NCBI GenBank assembly: GCA_937872175.1
Contig: CALMPI010000050.1
Coordinates: 1 to 64,000 of the forward strand
Direction: 5' to 3'
Source: an uncultured Flavobacteriales bacterium
Lineage (GTDB): Bacteria; Bacteroidota; Bacteroidia; Flavobacteriales_F; PHOS-HE28
Length of the DNA: 64,000 nt
Shown piece by piece: positions 16,549 through 23,520 of the stretch; position 1 is the stretch's first letter; the number at the start of each line of letters is the position of its first letter. The notes under the pieces were generated by a model, which saw only the letters and a program-made list of their open reading frames with translations, did no database searches and was not told where the DNA came from. A program made the position numbers and the translations under genes.

Positions 16549-16589
16549 ACCCCTGGCCCACGCTGGTGATCCAGCCCCGGACAGCGGAC

Positions 16590-16678
16590 CGCAGTTCCTC
16601 CACGGTGATGGCGCGCGCGGTGGGGATGATGGCGATGGTGTCGCCGGACTTCAGCGGAGCGGGAACGAGAAAGGACAT
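16590..16678 (-). pseudogene. remnant of an ldcA 5' end
   Basis: Starting at ATG 16678, this encodes MSFLVPAPLKSGDTIAI and then IPTARAITVEELR. It matches the start of the intact LdcA (PPALRPGDTIAIIPTARA) almost residue for residue for 29 codons, after which homology stops abruptly at 16590. Nucleotides are similar but not identical to 15930-16012. The DUF4160/DUF2442 pair lies exactly between the two copies. Confidence 0.88.
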
Positions 16679-16742
16679 GGGGCGAAGGTCAGCAGTAGCG
16701 GGCACACCCGGTGTTAAGGGCCTGCATATCAGTCAAGACCGC

Positions 16743-16868
16743 CAATAACGGGCCTGCGTTTGCCGCAGGCCGCCTGCCGTGATCTTGTTCCTGGACGAAG
16801 TATTCAACCCTTCAACGGGAGTTGGCAACGGGACGAGGGCAGTTTGCGGCAAGAGCATGTTAGAGGCG
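16743..16868 (-). repeat. candidate attC-like recombination site 2
   Basis: On the minus strand it opens with CGCCTCTAAC 11 nt after the stop of the recombinase-HEPN gene. It contains complementary inner arms TTGCCGCA/TGCGGCAA (16845-16852 and 16760-16767) and ends near GTTATTG. At about 126 bp it is close in length to site 1. Inner arms and right end are less convincing than in site 1. The hairpin GGCCTGCG..CGCAGGCC (16751-16771) lies inside. Confidence 0.45.
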
Positions 16869-16879
16869 CAACAGGCATC

Positions 16880-18184
16880 TTATCGGGCAAATACTAATGA
16901 AAGCAAGTCGGAAAGGAATGAAGCTGCCTTCAAACCATCCGGACGATATTTACTTGGGTGTCCACATGAATTCCTGAGGTCAAGATGATTGGTTAGTATG
17001 TCCTTCTCTGATTTGTCATATATATCAAGATCTTTGGCTATTAAGAGAGTGGTTCTGTCCTTTATATAACTGAAGTCTTCTTCACTGTTTATTTGTCTTG
17101 AATTGGGTTCATGCTTAATCCTTGCATTATTTGTTGCAGATTTTCCTCGTGCTAGACATTTCCGCCGAATATTTAGTATGGCTGCTGTCCACGCAAATAT
17201 TATACCTGCTCGAACAGCTCTATTCTCAATGCATCGTAACGCTTCAATGAGGTAATCTCTCTCATCTTTGTTCTTAATCTTTTCAATAGCTTTAATTAAA
17301 TGTTTTGCGTCTGTGGTCTGGTGTGAATTTTCAAAGGCTGAAAGTTGGTCCAGGGGGCTGTGCTCGACTGATTTCTTTCCAATGGCATCAAGCTTTGAAT
17401 AGATGACCAACGTTGTACCGTGGTCAATGCCTAAATGTTCAAGGATGCGTATGAGCGGCACACCTTGTGCATGCAAGTGCATCGCATATGAGTATTTCAA
17501 TGACCTGAATGTTAACTTTCTATGAATGCCGGCTTTGGATAGTTTGTCCACAAGAATCTTGTTTAACGTAGTCTCTCTATAAGGCTTATTGGGCTGGGAT
17601 CCCTCGAAAACAAACTTAATTGGTTTATACTTCTTTAGGTATTCCTTGAGAAGTGGCTTTGCGCCCTTCGCAAGAGGTGCATTTCGTTTTAGTTTCCCTT
17701 TTGCGTCTCGAACTTTGATTTGGGACCTTTCAAAGTCCAGGTCAGATATTTTCAAGTTCTTCAACTGGCTGACCTCTAATCCTGCCGAGTAGGCCACAGT
17801 CAACATGGCCCTGTGCTTGATATTCTTAGTTGCATCCAGAAGGGCTAAAACTTCTTCCTCCTTTAAGAAATCTCGCTCAACGTTTTGTACTTTGGGCCTG
17901 ACAACAGTGTCAAATGGATAGTTTCTTTTCCAAATACGATTGTATAGAAGAACAAGAGAGTTTAATGCTATGTTGATTGAAGATGGAGAGAACTTGTTCG
18001 CCCTAATGTGATGGGTTACGAATTCATGAATCTCGTCGAATGTCAGTTTTTTAATATCCTTACCAGGATAGTAGTCCATGAGTTTCATTACCCATGAGGT
18101 ATACAAGGGAATCGTTCTGCCGGATAGATCGAAACGATTCATCTCGACTGCTAGAAACTTGCGTGCCGATTCTTTGTCAGTCAT
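16880..18184 (-). CDS. degenerate tyrosine recombinase fused to a C-terminal HEPN domain
   Basis: 434 residues. Residues 1-100 resemble the SAM-like core-binding domain and 105-280 the catalytic fold of XerC/D-type tyrosine recombinases (AYSAGLEVSQLKNLKISDLD; FRSLKYSYAMHLHAQGV; IYSKL). Catalytic positions are largely lost: E137 for the first Arg, R227 for His, K230 for the second Arg and I253 for His/Trp; only Tyr262 and a basic hairpin remain. Residues 295-434 resemble a HEPN domain, with YLIEALRCIENRAVRAGIIF and then the RNase-type Rx4H motif R404-NSCG-H409, followed by PSKYRPDGL. Strand cleavage is unlikely; RNA cleavage or binding is plausible. Codon use and AT content differ from neighbours. 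It is the sole gene of its cassette. Confidence 0.8.
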   Translation of the reverse strand: MTDKESARKFLAVEMNRFDLSGRTIPLYTSWVMKLMDYYPGKDIKKLTFDEIHEFVTHHIRANKFSPSSINIALNSLVLLYNRIWKRNYPFDTVVRPKVQNVERDFLKEEEVLALLDATKNIKHRAMLTVAYSAGLEVSQLKNLKISDLDFERSQIKVRDAKGKLKRNAPLAKGAKPLLKEYLKKYKPIKFVFEGSQPNKPYRETTLNKILVDKLSKAGIHRKLTFRSLKYSYAMHLHAQGVPLIRILEHLGIDHGTTLVIYSKLDAIGKKSVEHSPLDQLSAFENSHQTTDAKHLIKAIEKIKNKDERDYLIEALRCIENRAVRAGIIFAWTAAILNIRRKCLARGKSATNNARIKHEPNSRQINSEEDFSYIKDRTTLLIAKDLDIYDKSEKDILTNHLDLRNSCGHPSKYRPDGLKAASFLSDLLSLVFAR

Positions 18185-18201
18185 GATAATTCATTATTCG
18201 C

Positions 18202-18329
18202 CTCTAACGGTGCGCCTAAAAGTATTGCGTTTTGAAACTACTGAGTTTTCGAGATACGGTAACACAGCAGAACGAAACTTAGACTGACTGACGTACCGTC
18301 CCACGCAATAGTTTTAGGCAGTGTTGGCA
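18202..18329 (-). repeat. candidate attC-like recombination site 1
   Basis: On the minus strand: outer box TGCCAAC, 3-nt spacer, inner arm 18319-18304 (GCCTAAAACTATTGCG), 74-nt centre, inner arm 18229-18214 (CGCAATACTTTTAGGC), 5-nt spacer, outer box GTTAGAG. The inner arms are complementary over 16 bp with one mismatch. The centre holds a further pair, ACGGTA/TACCGT. About 128 bp, palindromic overall, between two single-gene units, like an integron attC. Confidence 0.6.
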
Positions 18330-18347
18330 AACGTGGTTTCTTTCTTT

Positions 18348-18908
18348 TTACCAGTCGCTGTTGTCTTTTTCAAGTCCACCATTGGCTACAGCAGCTTCAA
18401 TGTCGACAAGCATTTGGGTCAGTTTCTCATTTGCGTCTTCATACATGGCTTGAGTTTGCTTGTCAGCTTTGGCCAGTCCTTCTTTTTTAAACCCTTCTTC
18501 TAATGTGGAAGTTCTTGGGAACTGTCCTTGAGTGTTAACCACATTGTAGCTCAACATGAAATTGTCAATTACAACTTTAAAGCGGCCTTCTTTGACAAAC
18601 ACATTGAATTTGAAGTTCAGGAATACGTTAGTGTAGCCCAACCAACCCACTTGGTCATTCAAAACTATGTTTCCCGTAGCATTCAAAGCTTCTTTGTTCT
18701 CATCATCCAGATTAACGGCATTGTCGCCAGACTTGAGGGTACGAACTACCCAAGATTTGGCTCTGTCATATATGTCAGCCTGTGACAGCCCTTCGGCCTG
18801 TATAACCTTCTCGTATTTAAATTTTCCAGTTTCCTCGTCTTTGGGTATGGTTTGTCCAAAAGCTGTTACGGACACGAATAGGGCCAAACTGATTAGTAAT
18901 TGTTTCAT
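18348..18908 (-). CDS. DUF4468 domain exported protein
   Basis: A 186-residue exported protein with signal peptide MKQLLISLALFVSVTAFGQ. The DUF4468 domain (TBP-like fold) covers about residues 25-130: FKYEKVIQAEGLSQADIYDRAKSW is followed by GNIVLNDQVGWL and FKVVIDNFMLSYN. A charged helical tail follows. Family function is unknown; members are common in Bacteroidota. The gene is AT-rich, lies alone between inverted boxes GTTGGCAAAC(A/G)TGG, and seems to be a gene cassette. No TAnnTTTG element is clear upstream. Confidence 0.8.
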   Translation of the reverse strand: MKQLLISLALFVSVTAFGQTIPKDEETGKFKYEKVIQAEGLSQADIYDRAKSWVVRTLKSGDNAVNLDDENKEALNATGNIVLNDQVGWLGYTNVFLNFKFNVFVKEGRFKVVIDNFMLSYNVVNTQGQFPRTSTLEEGFKKEGLAKADKQTQAMYEDANEKLTQMLVDIEAAVANGGLEKDNSDW

Positions 18909-18946
18909 CGTTTCAGGTTTATTGTGTGGTTAATTGATTACGGTTC

Positions 18947-18960
18947 CATGTTTGCCAACT
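18947..18960 (-). repeat. outer cassette box upstream of DUF4468 gene
   Basis: CCATGTTTGCCAAC on the plus strand, the inverse complement (one mismatch) of GTTGGCAAACGTGG at 18323-18336. Just beyond it lies a short hairpin ATGCGAA..TTCGCAT. The rest of 18961-19125 shows nothing else I recognise. Confidence 0.6.
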
Positions 18961-19125
18961 GTGGAAATGCGAACCTGTTTCGCATATCACCCCCCAAATG
19001 GGTGGATATACGCAACTGCTCCGCTGGCTTGGTCCGTTCGTCCCCGATGCGGTCATCCCTGCCAAGGTAAGGGTGCTGTTCGGCCTCCGCCAAGCCCGCC
19101 GCCTATGCCACCCGGGGCGCTTCGG

Positions 19126-19133
19126 TACTTTCG
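19126..19133 (+). promoter_or_regulatory. -7 promoter element for metG (TACTTTCG)
   Basis: TACTTTCG, 21 nt before the GTG at 19155; a TTCG variant of TAnnTTTG. Confidence 0.5.
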
Positions 19134-19154
19134 CGGTCCGAAGCGCAAGACCCC

Positions 19155-21257
19155 GTGAAGGAACCCGCCCGCCACACCATCACCGCCGCCCTGCCCTACG
19201 CCAACGGGCCGCTCCACATCGGCCACATCGCCGGGGCCTACCTCCCCGCCGACATCCACGTGCGCAACCTGCGGCAGCGCGGCAAGGAGGTGCTCTTCAT
19301 CTGCGGCAGCGACGAGCACGGCGCCGCCATCACCATCCGCGCCATGAAGGAGGGCACCACGCCCCGCGCCATCGTGGATACCTACCACGCGCTGATGGGC
19401 CGGGCCTTCCAGGACTTCGGCATCCACTTCGACATCTACGACCGCACCAGCAGCGACCTGCACCGCGAGACATCCCAGGGCTTCTTCCTGAAGCTGCTGG
19501 AGAACGGCGCCTTCACGGTGCAGGAGGAGCAGCAGTACTACGACGAGGAGGCGAAGCAGTTCCTGGCCGACCGGTACATCATGGGCACCTGCCCCAGCTG
19601 CGGCAACCCTGATGCCTACGGCGACCAGTGCGAGAAGTGCGGCAGCGCCCTCAGCCCCAAGGACCTGATCGACCCGCGCAGCACCCTCAGCGGCGCCAAG
19701 CCCGTGCTGAAGCCCACGCAGCACTGGTACCTGAAGATGGACGAGGCCCAGCAGTGGGTGGACACCTGGATCAACACGGGCGTGCTCGACGGCGCGCCCC
19801 ACCACGACCCCAGGGAGTGGAAGGCGAGCGTGCTGGGCCAGTGCAACAGCTGGCTGAAGGACGGCCTGCGCCCCCGCGCCATGACGCGCGACCTCGACTG
19901 GGGTGTCCCGGTGCCGCTGCCCGACGCAGAAGGCAAGGTGCTCTACGTGTGGCTCGATGCGCCCATCGGCTACATCAGCGCCACCAAGCGCTGGGCCTTG
20001 GAACACGGCCAGGACTGGGAGCAATGGTGGAAGGCGGATGACACGCGTCTGATCCACTTCATCGGCAAGGACAACATCGTCTTCCACGCCATCATCTTCC
20101 CCATCCTGCTGAAGCTGCACGGGGGCTACGTGCTGCCGCAGAACGTGCCGGCCAACGAGTTCCTCAACCTCGAAGGAAGGAAGATCAGCACCAGCCGCAA
20201 CTGGGCCGTGTGGCTGCACGAATACCTGGAGCGCTGGCCGGGGCGACAGGACGAGCTGCGCTACTGCCTGGCCACCATCATCCCCGAGCAGAAGGACAGC
20301 GAGTTCACCTGGAAGGACTTCCAGGACAAGAACAACAACGAGCTCGTGGCCATCATCGGCAACTTCGTACAGCGCGTGTTCGTGCTCTGCCACAAGTACT
20401 ACGACGGCAAGGCGCCCGCGGCCGGGGAGAAGCTCGACCAGGATGTGGCCTTGTGGAGCGCGGTGCACGGCAGCGTGGAAGAGGTCGCCCGCCACATCGA
20501 CGGTTTCCGGTTGCGCGATGCGCTGAGCAGTGCCATGAACGTGGCCCGCGCCGGCAACAAGTACCTCAGCGACAGCGAGCCCTGGAAGCTGGAGAAGACC
20601 GATCCGGAGCGCACGCGCAGCATCCTGTCGAACAGCCTCAACGTGGCAGCGGTGCTCAGCATCGTGCTGGAGCCTTTCCTGCCGCACACCACCGCCAGGC
20701 TGCGCCGCATGCTGGGCATCGGTGCGCTGCCGTGGAGCGAGGCCTTCCGCAGCGACCTCATCGGCGCGGGGCAGGAGCTGGGCAAGCCGGAGCACCTCTT
20801 CAAGCCCATCACCGATGCGGAGATCCAGCCGGAGATCGAGCGCCTGCATGCGACCGAGGGTGCAACAGGCGTCCCGCCTGTTGTGCCAGCACCGTCAACA
20901 GGCGGGACGCCTGGTGCACCTTCAAAGCCGAACATCAACTTCGACGACTTCGCCAAGCTCGACCTGCGGGTGGGCACCATCGTGGCGGCCGAGCGCGTGC
21001 CCAAAGCCGACAAGCTGTTGAAGCTGGCCATCGACATCGGTGAGGCGCAACCGCGCACCGTGGTCAGCGGCATCGCCATGCACTACGCACCGGAGCAGCT
21101 ACCGGGCCAGCAGGTGGTGCTGGTGGCCAATCTGGAGCCGCGAAAGATGCGCGGCGTGGAAAGCCAGGGCATGGTGCTGATGGCCGAGGATGCCGACGGC
21201 AAGCTGGTGTTCGTGCAGCCGAAGGAGGTGATGGGGGCGGGGGCGGAGGTGCGGTGA
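19155..21257 (+). CDS. metG: methionyl-tRNA synthetase with C-terminal tRNA-binding domain
   Basis: A 700-residue class I aminoacyl-tRNA synthetase that charges tRNA-Met. Seen: HIGH in NGPLHIGHIAG, a zinc-binding knuckle CPSCG..CEKCG near residues 140-160, KISTS in place of KMSKS, the anticodon-binding helical domain, and a C-terminal EMAP/Trbp111-type domain (LDLRVGTIVAAERV to the end). The linker between them carries about 25 residues of Thr/Pro/Gly/Val encoded by two 21-nt palindromes (20863-20916). Start is GTG at 19155, before KEPARHTITAALPYANG. Confidence 0.96.
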   Translation: MKEPARHTITAALPYANGPLHIGHIAGAYLPADIHVRNLRQRGKEVLFICGSDEHGAAITIRAMKEGTTPRAIVDTYHALMGRAFQDFGIHFDIYDRTSSDLHRETSQGFFLKLLENGAFTVQEEQQYYDEEAKQFLADRYIMGTCPSCGNPDAYGDQCEKCGSALSPKDLIDPRSTLSGAKPVLKPTQHWYLKMDEAQQWVDTWINTGVLDGAPHHDPREWKASVLGQCNSWLKDGLRPRAMTRDLDWGVPVPLPDAEGKVLYVWLDAPIGYISATKRWALEHGQDWEQWWKADDTRLIHFIGKDNIVFHAIIFPILLKLHGGYVLPQNVPANEFLNLEGRKISTSRNWAVWLHEYLERWPGRQDELRYCLATIIPEQKDSEFTWKDFQDKNNNELVAIIGNFVQRVFVLCHKYYDGKAPAAGEKLDQDVALWSAVHGSVEEVARHIDGFRLRDALSSAMNVARAGNKYLSDSEPWKLEKTDPERTRSILSNSLNVAAVLSIVLEPFLPHTTARLRRMLGIGALPWSEAFRSDLIGAGQELGKPEHLFKPITDAEIQPEIERLHATEGATGVPPVVPAPSTGGTPGAPSKPNINFDDFAKLDLRVGTIVAAERVPKADKLLKLAIDIGEAQPRTVVSGIAMHYAPEQLPGQQVVLVANLEPRKMRGVESQGMVLMAEDADGKLVFVQPKEVMGAGAEVR
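20863..20916. repeat. paired 21-nt palindromes inside metG
   Basis: CAACAGGCG-TCC-CGCCTGTTG (20863-20883) and CAACAGGCG-GGA-CGCCTGGTG (20896-20916). Each is a palindrome and the two are inverted copies of one another, separated by 12 nt. They encode VPPVVPAPSTGGTPGA-type linker residues, in frame. Confidence 0.88.
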
Positions 21258-21280
21258 CCAGTGAGCCCTAACTTTCACTC

Positions 21281-21553
21281 ATGGCGACAGAAAAGATCAA
21301 GCTGGATATCGTGAAGCGAGTGCTCGCTTTGAAGGACGAGACGGCTTTGGTGAACCTGCACGATTACCTGGCTGCAGAGCCAGCGGCCCCTTGGGGCGAT
21401 CTTCCGAAGGAGGTTCGTGCTTCGTTGGAGCGGAGCCTTGAGCAACTGGATCGAGGAGAGGGCCGGTCGCACGAGGACGTCATGGCAAACGCAAGGTCAT
21501 GGTCACAAGCGTCCGGTGGTCGCCGGAAGCCGAGGCGCGTTCCCTCCAAGTGA
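21281..21553 (+). CDS. antitoxin-like protein of a RelE/ParE-type module
   Basis: A 90-residue protein with helical N-terminus (KIKLDIVKRVLALKDETALVN), then LPKEVRASLERSLEQLDRGEGRSHEDVM and a basic tail. The middle matches the short helical proteins usually paired with RelE/ParE toxins (a later helix EVRASLERSLEQ, a conserved H-E-D-V-M). It overlaps the toxin reading frame by 55 nt, as TA operons often do. Toxin neutralisation and autoregulation are inferred from context only. It starts 23 nt after metG. Confidence 0.7.
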   Translation: MATEKIKLDIVKRVLALKDETALVNLHDYLAAEPAAPWGDLPKEVRASLERSLEQLDRGEGRSHEDVMANARSWSQASGGRRKPRRVPSK

Positions 21554-21798
21554 TCGCCTATCTCCGATCGGAATGGTCCGATCGGGAGGCTGAGCGGTTC
21601 ATTCAGAGGGCCGATGCCACGGTGCGTATGCTGATGCGATTCCCCGGCTTGTCGCGCTAGGGCCGCAAAGGCACCCGGGAGATCTTGATCACCAGGCACA
21701 ATATCCTATGCTTCCGTGTGAAGGGGTCGGAACTGCAGGTCGTGGGGTTCTGGGACACCCGTCAGCATCCAGGACGGCGTTCCATCGGTCGGGTCTGA
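21499..21798 (+). pseudogene. ParE/RelE-family toxin interrupted by an in-frame TAG
   Basis: Reading from ATG 21499: MVTSVRWSPEAEARSLQVIA, then RFIQRADATVRMLMRFPGLSR, then TAG at 21658-21660. The same frame goes on with GRKGTREILITRHNILCFRV and VVGFWDTRQHPGRR to TGA at 21796-21798. The first part is the N-terminal helices of a RelE/ParE toxin and the second its beta-sheet and C-terminal Arg-bearing strand. Without the amber codon the protein would be about 99 residues, the normal length. The toxin is therefore probably inactivated, leaving an orphan antitoxin. Confidence 0.82.
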
Positions 21799-21809
21799 CC
21801 CGTTCCGCG

Positions 21810-22664
21810 CTACAGCGCCGCGATGATCAGCAGTTCCTTGCCGTCCTCCCGTGCGCCCACCCGCTGCGAGCGCTGGTCCCAGGCGGCCAGCTCCTCGGTG
21901 CTGTAGGTCCAGTCGCCGGTGAGGATCAGGTGGGGCACGTCGCGGAAGAGGTGGCGCGCGAACGGGATGTCCAGGTAGTTGGGGTGCAACGAGCCCCAGT
22001 TCACGTGGAAGAGGCCCGGTTCCCGCCGCCGGTAGGCGTCGCTTCCGTTGGGGCAGAACGCCATGAACAGCCCCCCGGGCACCAGGTGGTCCCTGCTGAA
22101 CGCGACCAGATCGGGGATGGAGGCCAGGTGTTCGATGACGTGCGAACTGCTGATGACGTCGTAGCGACCGTTCACAGCGGCAGGGTCGCTGTGGATGGTG
22201 ACGCCGAGGGTGCGCTGGCCGAAGGCGGCGCGGGGGCGGCTCAGTTCAAAGCCCTCGGCATCGAGCCCGGCACGGCGCATCTTGAACACGTGATAGCCCC
22301 AGCTGCAGCCGTAATCCAGCACGCGCCCACCGGCCGGCCGGAGCGCCTTGATGTAGGGGGAGATGTCGCGCAGGTCGGGGAAGCCTTCGGCCTTGAGCCT
22401 CTCCATGGCCGCCGCATCGGGCAGCTTGGTGATCATGTGGGTGTCCACCGTGTACTCCTTCTGGTAGAAGCGCTCCAACCAGGCCGGATCATCCTTGGGA
22501 TGACGGTGTCGCAGGTGGCACTGCCGGCATTCCAGCAGCCAGGTGACGATGTACTTGTGGTCCACCACCTGCAGGTCCGTACCGCCGCAACAGGGGCAGC
22601 GCCGCGGCTGGCCCACGTTCAGCGCCGATCGGAGCCAGTAGGCGGCCTTCAGCTTCAGGCTCAT
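21810..22664 (-). CDS. class I SAM-dependent methyltransferase with N-terminal zinc ribbon
   Basis: A 284-residue cytoplasmic methyltransferase. A four-cysteine zinc ribbon (CPCCGG, then CRQC) lies at residues 23-50. The Rossmann SAM-binding motif is GRVLDYGCSWGYHVFKM; the following acidic strand and the SSSHVIEHLASIPDL motif correspond to motifs II-III. Such ribbon methyltransferases often act on sugars or polyketide-like products. Last of a three-gene minus-strand cluster with a 2OG oxygenase and a TylF-like methyltransferase. Substrate unknown. Confidence 0.85.
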   Translation of the reverse strand: MSLKLKAAYWLRSALNVGQPRRCPCCGGTDLQVVDHKYIVTWLLECRQCHLRHRHPKDDPAWLERFYQKEYTVDTHMITKLPDAAAMERLKAEGFPDLRDISPYIKALRPAGGRVLDYGCSWGYHVFKMRRAGLDAEGFELSRPRAAFGQRTLGVTIHSDPAAVNGRYDVISSSHVIEHLASIPDLVAFSRDHLVPGGLFMAFCPNGSDAYRRREPGLFHVNWGSLHPNYLDIPFARHLFRDVPHLILTGDWTYSTEELAAWDQRSQRVGAREDGKELLIIAAL

Positions 22665-22704
22665 GGGTGCGAAGGCGATGGTGCCGGAGGAGGTCCGAAC
22701 GCCC

Positions 22705-23484
22705 TCACTGCTTGTTGATGCGTTCCAGGAAGGCCTTGACCCCGCTGCTGAAGCGCTTCACCTGCCCGCCCACGCCTTCGGTGTTCACGTACACCGTGTT
22801 GTGCTCGGCGGCGACCTCCCCCTCGGGCCGTGTGGCCGTGTAGTAGTAGGTGGCGAGGCTCTTGCGGTTCACGCCGGGCGGCGTCCGCAGCGGCTTGGGA
22901 TGGCCGTGGAAGCTGATCTCGTTGGTCTCGAACATGGCGCAGCGGTTGAACAGCGGCGCCACCTTGCCGAGCAACCGCTTCTCACTGCCGGTGAGGTCCC
23001 AGAGCTCGAGGTGGCCTTCGTACTCGTCCTTCCAGTCCTTGTTCATGTACACCAGCACGTTCAGCCGGCGGTGGTGCTTGGTGTCGGGGTGGAAGTTGTA
23101 GTCCACGTGCACGTTGAGGAAGGCCCCGGTGATGCTCTGGTGCAGGCCGCCCCCGAAGAGCTTGGGGTCGCCCTCCAGCCCCTCGATGCCGCTGATCTCC
23201 TCCAGCCAGCCCAGCAGCTCCGGGCTGTTGAGCTCCTGAAAGGCCCGGTCCATCACGCTGCCCGGTTCGAAGACGGTCTTGCTGAACTTGTTCTTCTGGT
23301 CGATGTAAGTGGTGCCATCCCAGGTGCCCTCGCCGATCGCGGGGTAGCTGTTGTACACCTCCTCGGCCTTGTCGGGCTTGAAGAAGCCCTCGAACATGGT
23401 CCAGTGGAAGGGGCGTTGGGAGCGGAACGCGGTGCGGATCTCGTCGGTGCGGGCCCGCAGGCGCTCCATGTCGATGAATTCCAT
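22705..23484 (-). CDS. 2-oxoglutarate/Fe(II)-dependent oxygenase
   Basis: A 259-residue non-haem iron dioxygenase of the prolyl-4-hydroxylase-like group. The iron ligands are visible as H126-V-D128 (NVHVDYN) and a distal His in ISFHGHPKPL (H193 or H195), with R207 (NRKSLATYYY) placed to bind 2-oxoglutarate. It hydroxylates an unknown substrate, perhaps a sugar or peptide, given methyltransferases on both sides. The ATG at 23484 is 17 nt after TACCTTCG. Confidence 0.88.
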   Translation of the reverse strand: MEFIDMERLRARTDEIRTAFRSQRPFHWTMFEGFFKPDKAEEVYNSYPAIGEGTWDGTTYIDQKNKFSKTVFEPGSVMDRAFQELNSPELLGWLEEISGIEGLEGDPKLFGGGLHQSITGAFLNVHVDYNFHPDTKHHRRLNVLVYMNKDWKDEYEGHLELWDLTGSEKRLLGKVAPLFNRCAMFETNEISFHGHPKPLRTPPGVNRKSLATYYYTATRPEGEVAAEHNTVYVNTEGVGGQVKRFSSGVKAFLERINKQ

Positions 23485-23501
23485 GGTGGTCGCTGGTCGG
23501 T

Positions 23502-23509
23502 CGAAGGTA
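23502..23509 (-). promoter_or_regulatory. -7 promoter element (TACCTTCG)
   Basis: TACCTTCG on the minus strand, 17 nt before the ATG at 23484, in the 36-nt gap after the TylF-like gene. Confidence 0.45.
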
Positions 23510-23520
23510 ACGGTGCGCGC

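Larger units (their letters stand above)
16859..18960 (-). mobile_element. AT-rich island of two integron-like gene cassettes
   Basis: Two consecutive minus-strand units. Each begins with a GTT-containing box and ends, 11 nt after its only gene, with the inverse complement of that same box. The DUF4468 unit starts GTTGGCAAACATGG (18960-18947) and ends CCACGTTTGCCAAC (18336-18323). The recombinase-HEPN unit starts GTTAGAGGCG (18208-18199) and ends CGCCTCTAAC (16868-16859). This is the arrangement of integrated integron cassettes. Base composition is clearly more AT-rich than the flanks. No functional integron integrase lies in the window. Confidence 0.55.

Noticed and set aside
16751-16771. 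Rho-independent terminator GGCCTGCG..CGCAGGCC
   Set aside because: No U tract on either strand; it lies inside the candidate attC-like site 2 and is described there.
16880-18184. Functional integron integrase or phage integrase
   Set aside because: Four catalytic positions are replaced and the C-terminus is a HEPN-like domain, so it cannot be counted as an active recombinase even though it sits among attC-like sites.
21658-21660. Pyrrolysine or suppressed amber codon making the ParE toxin intact
   Set aside because: Nothing in the window suggests amber recoding; a nonsense mutation is simpler.
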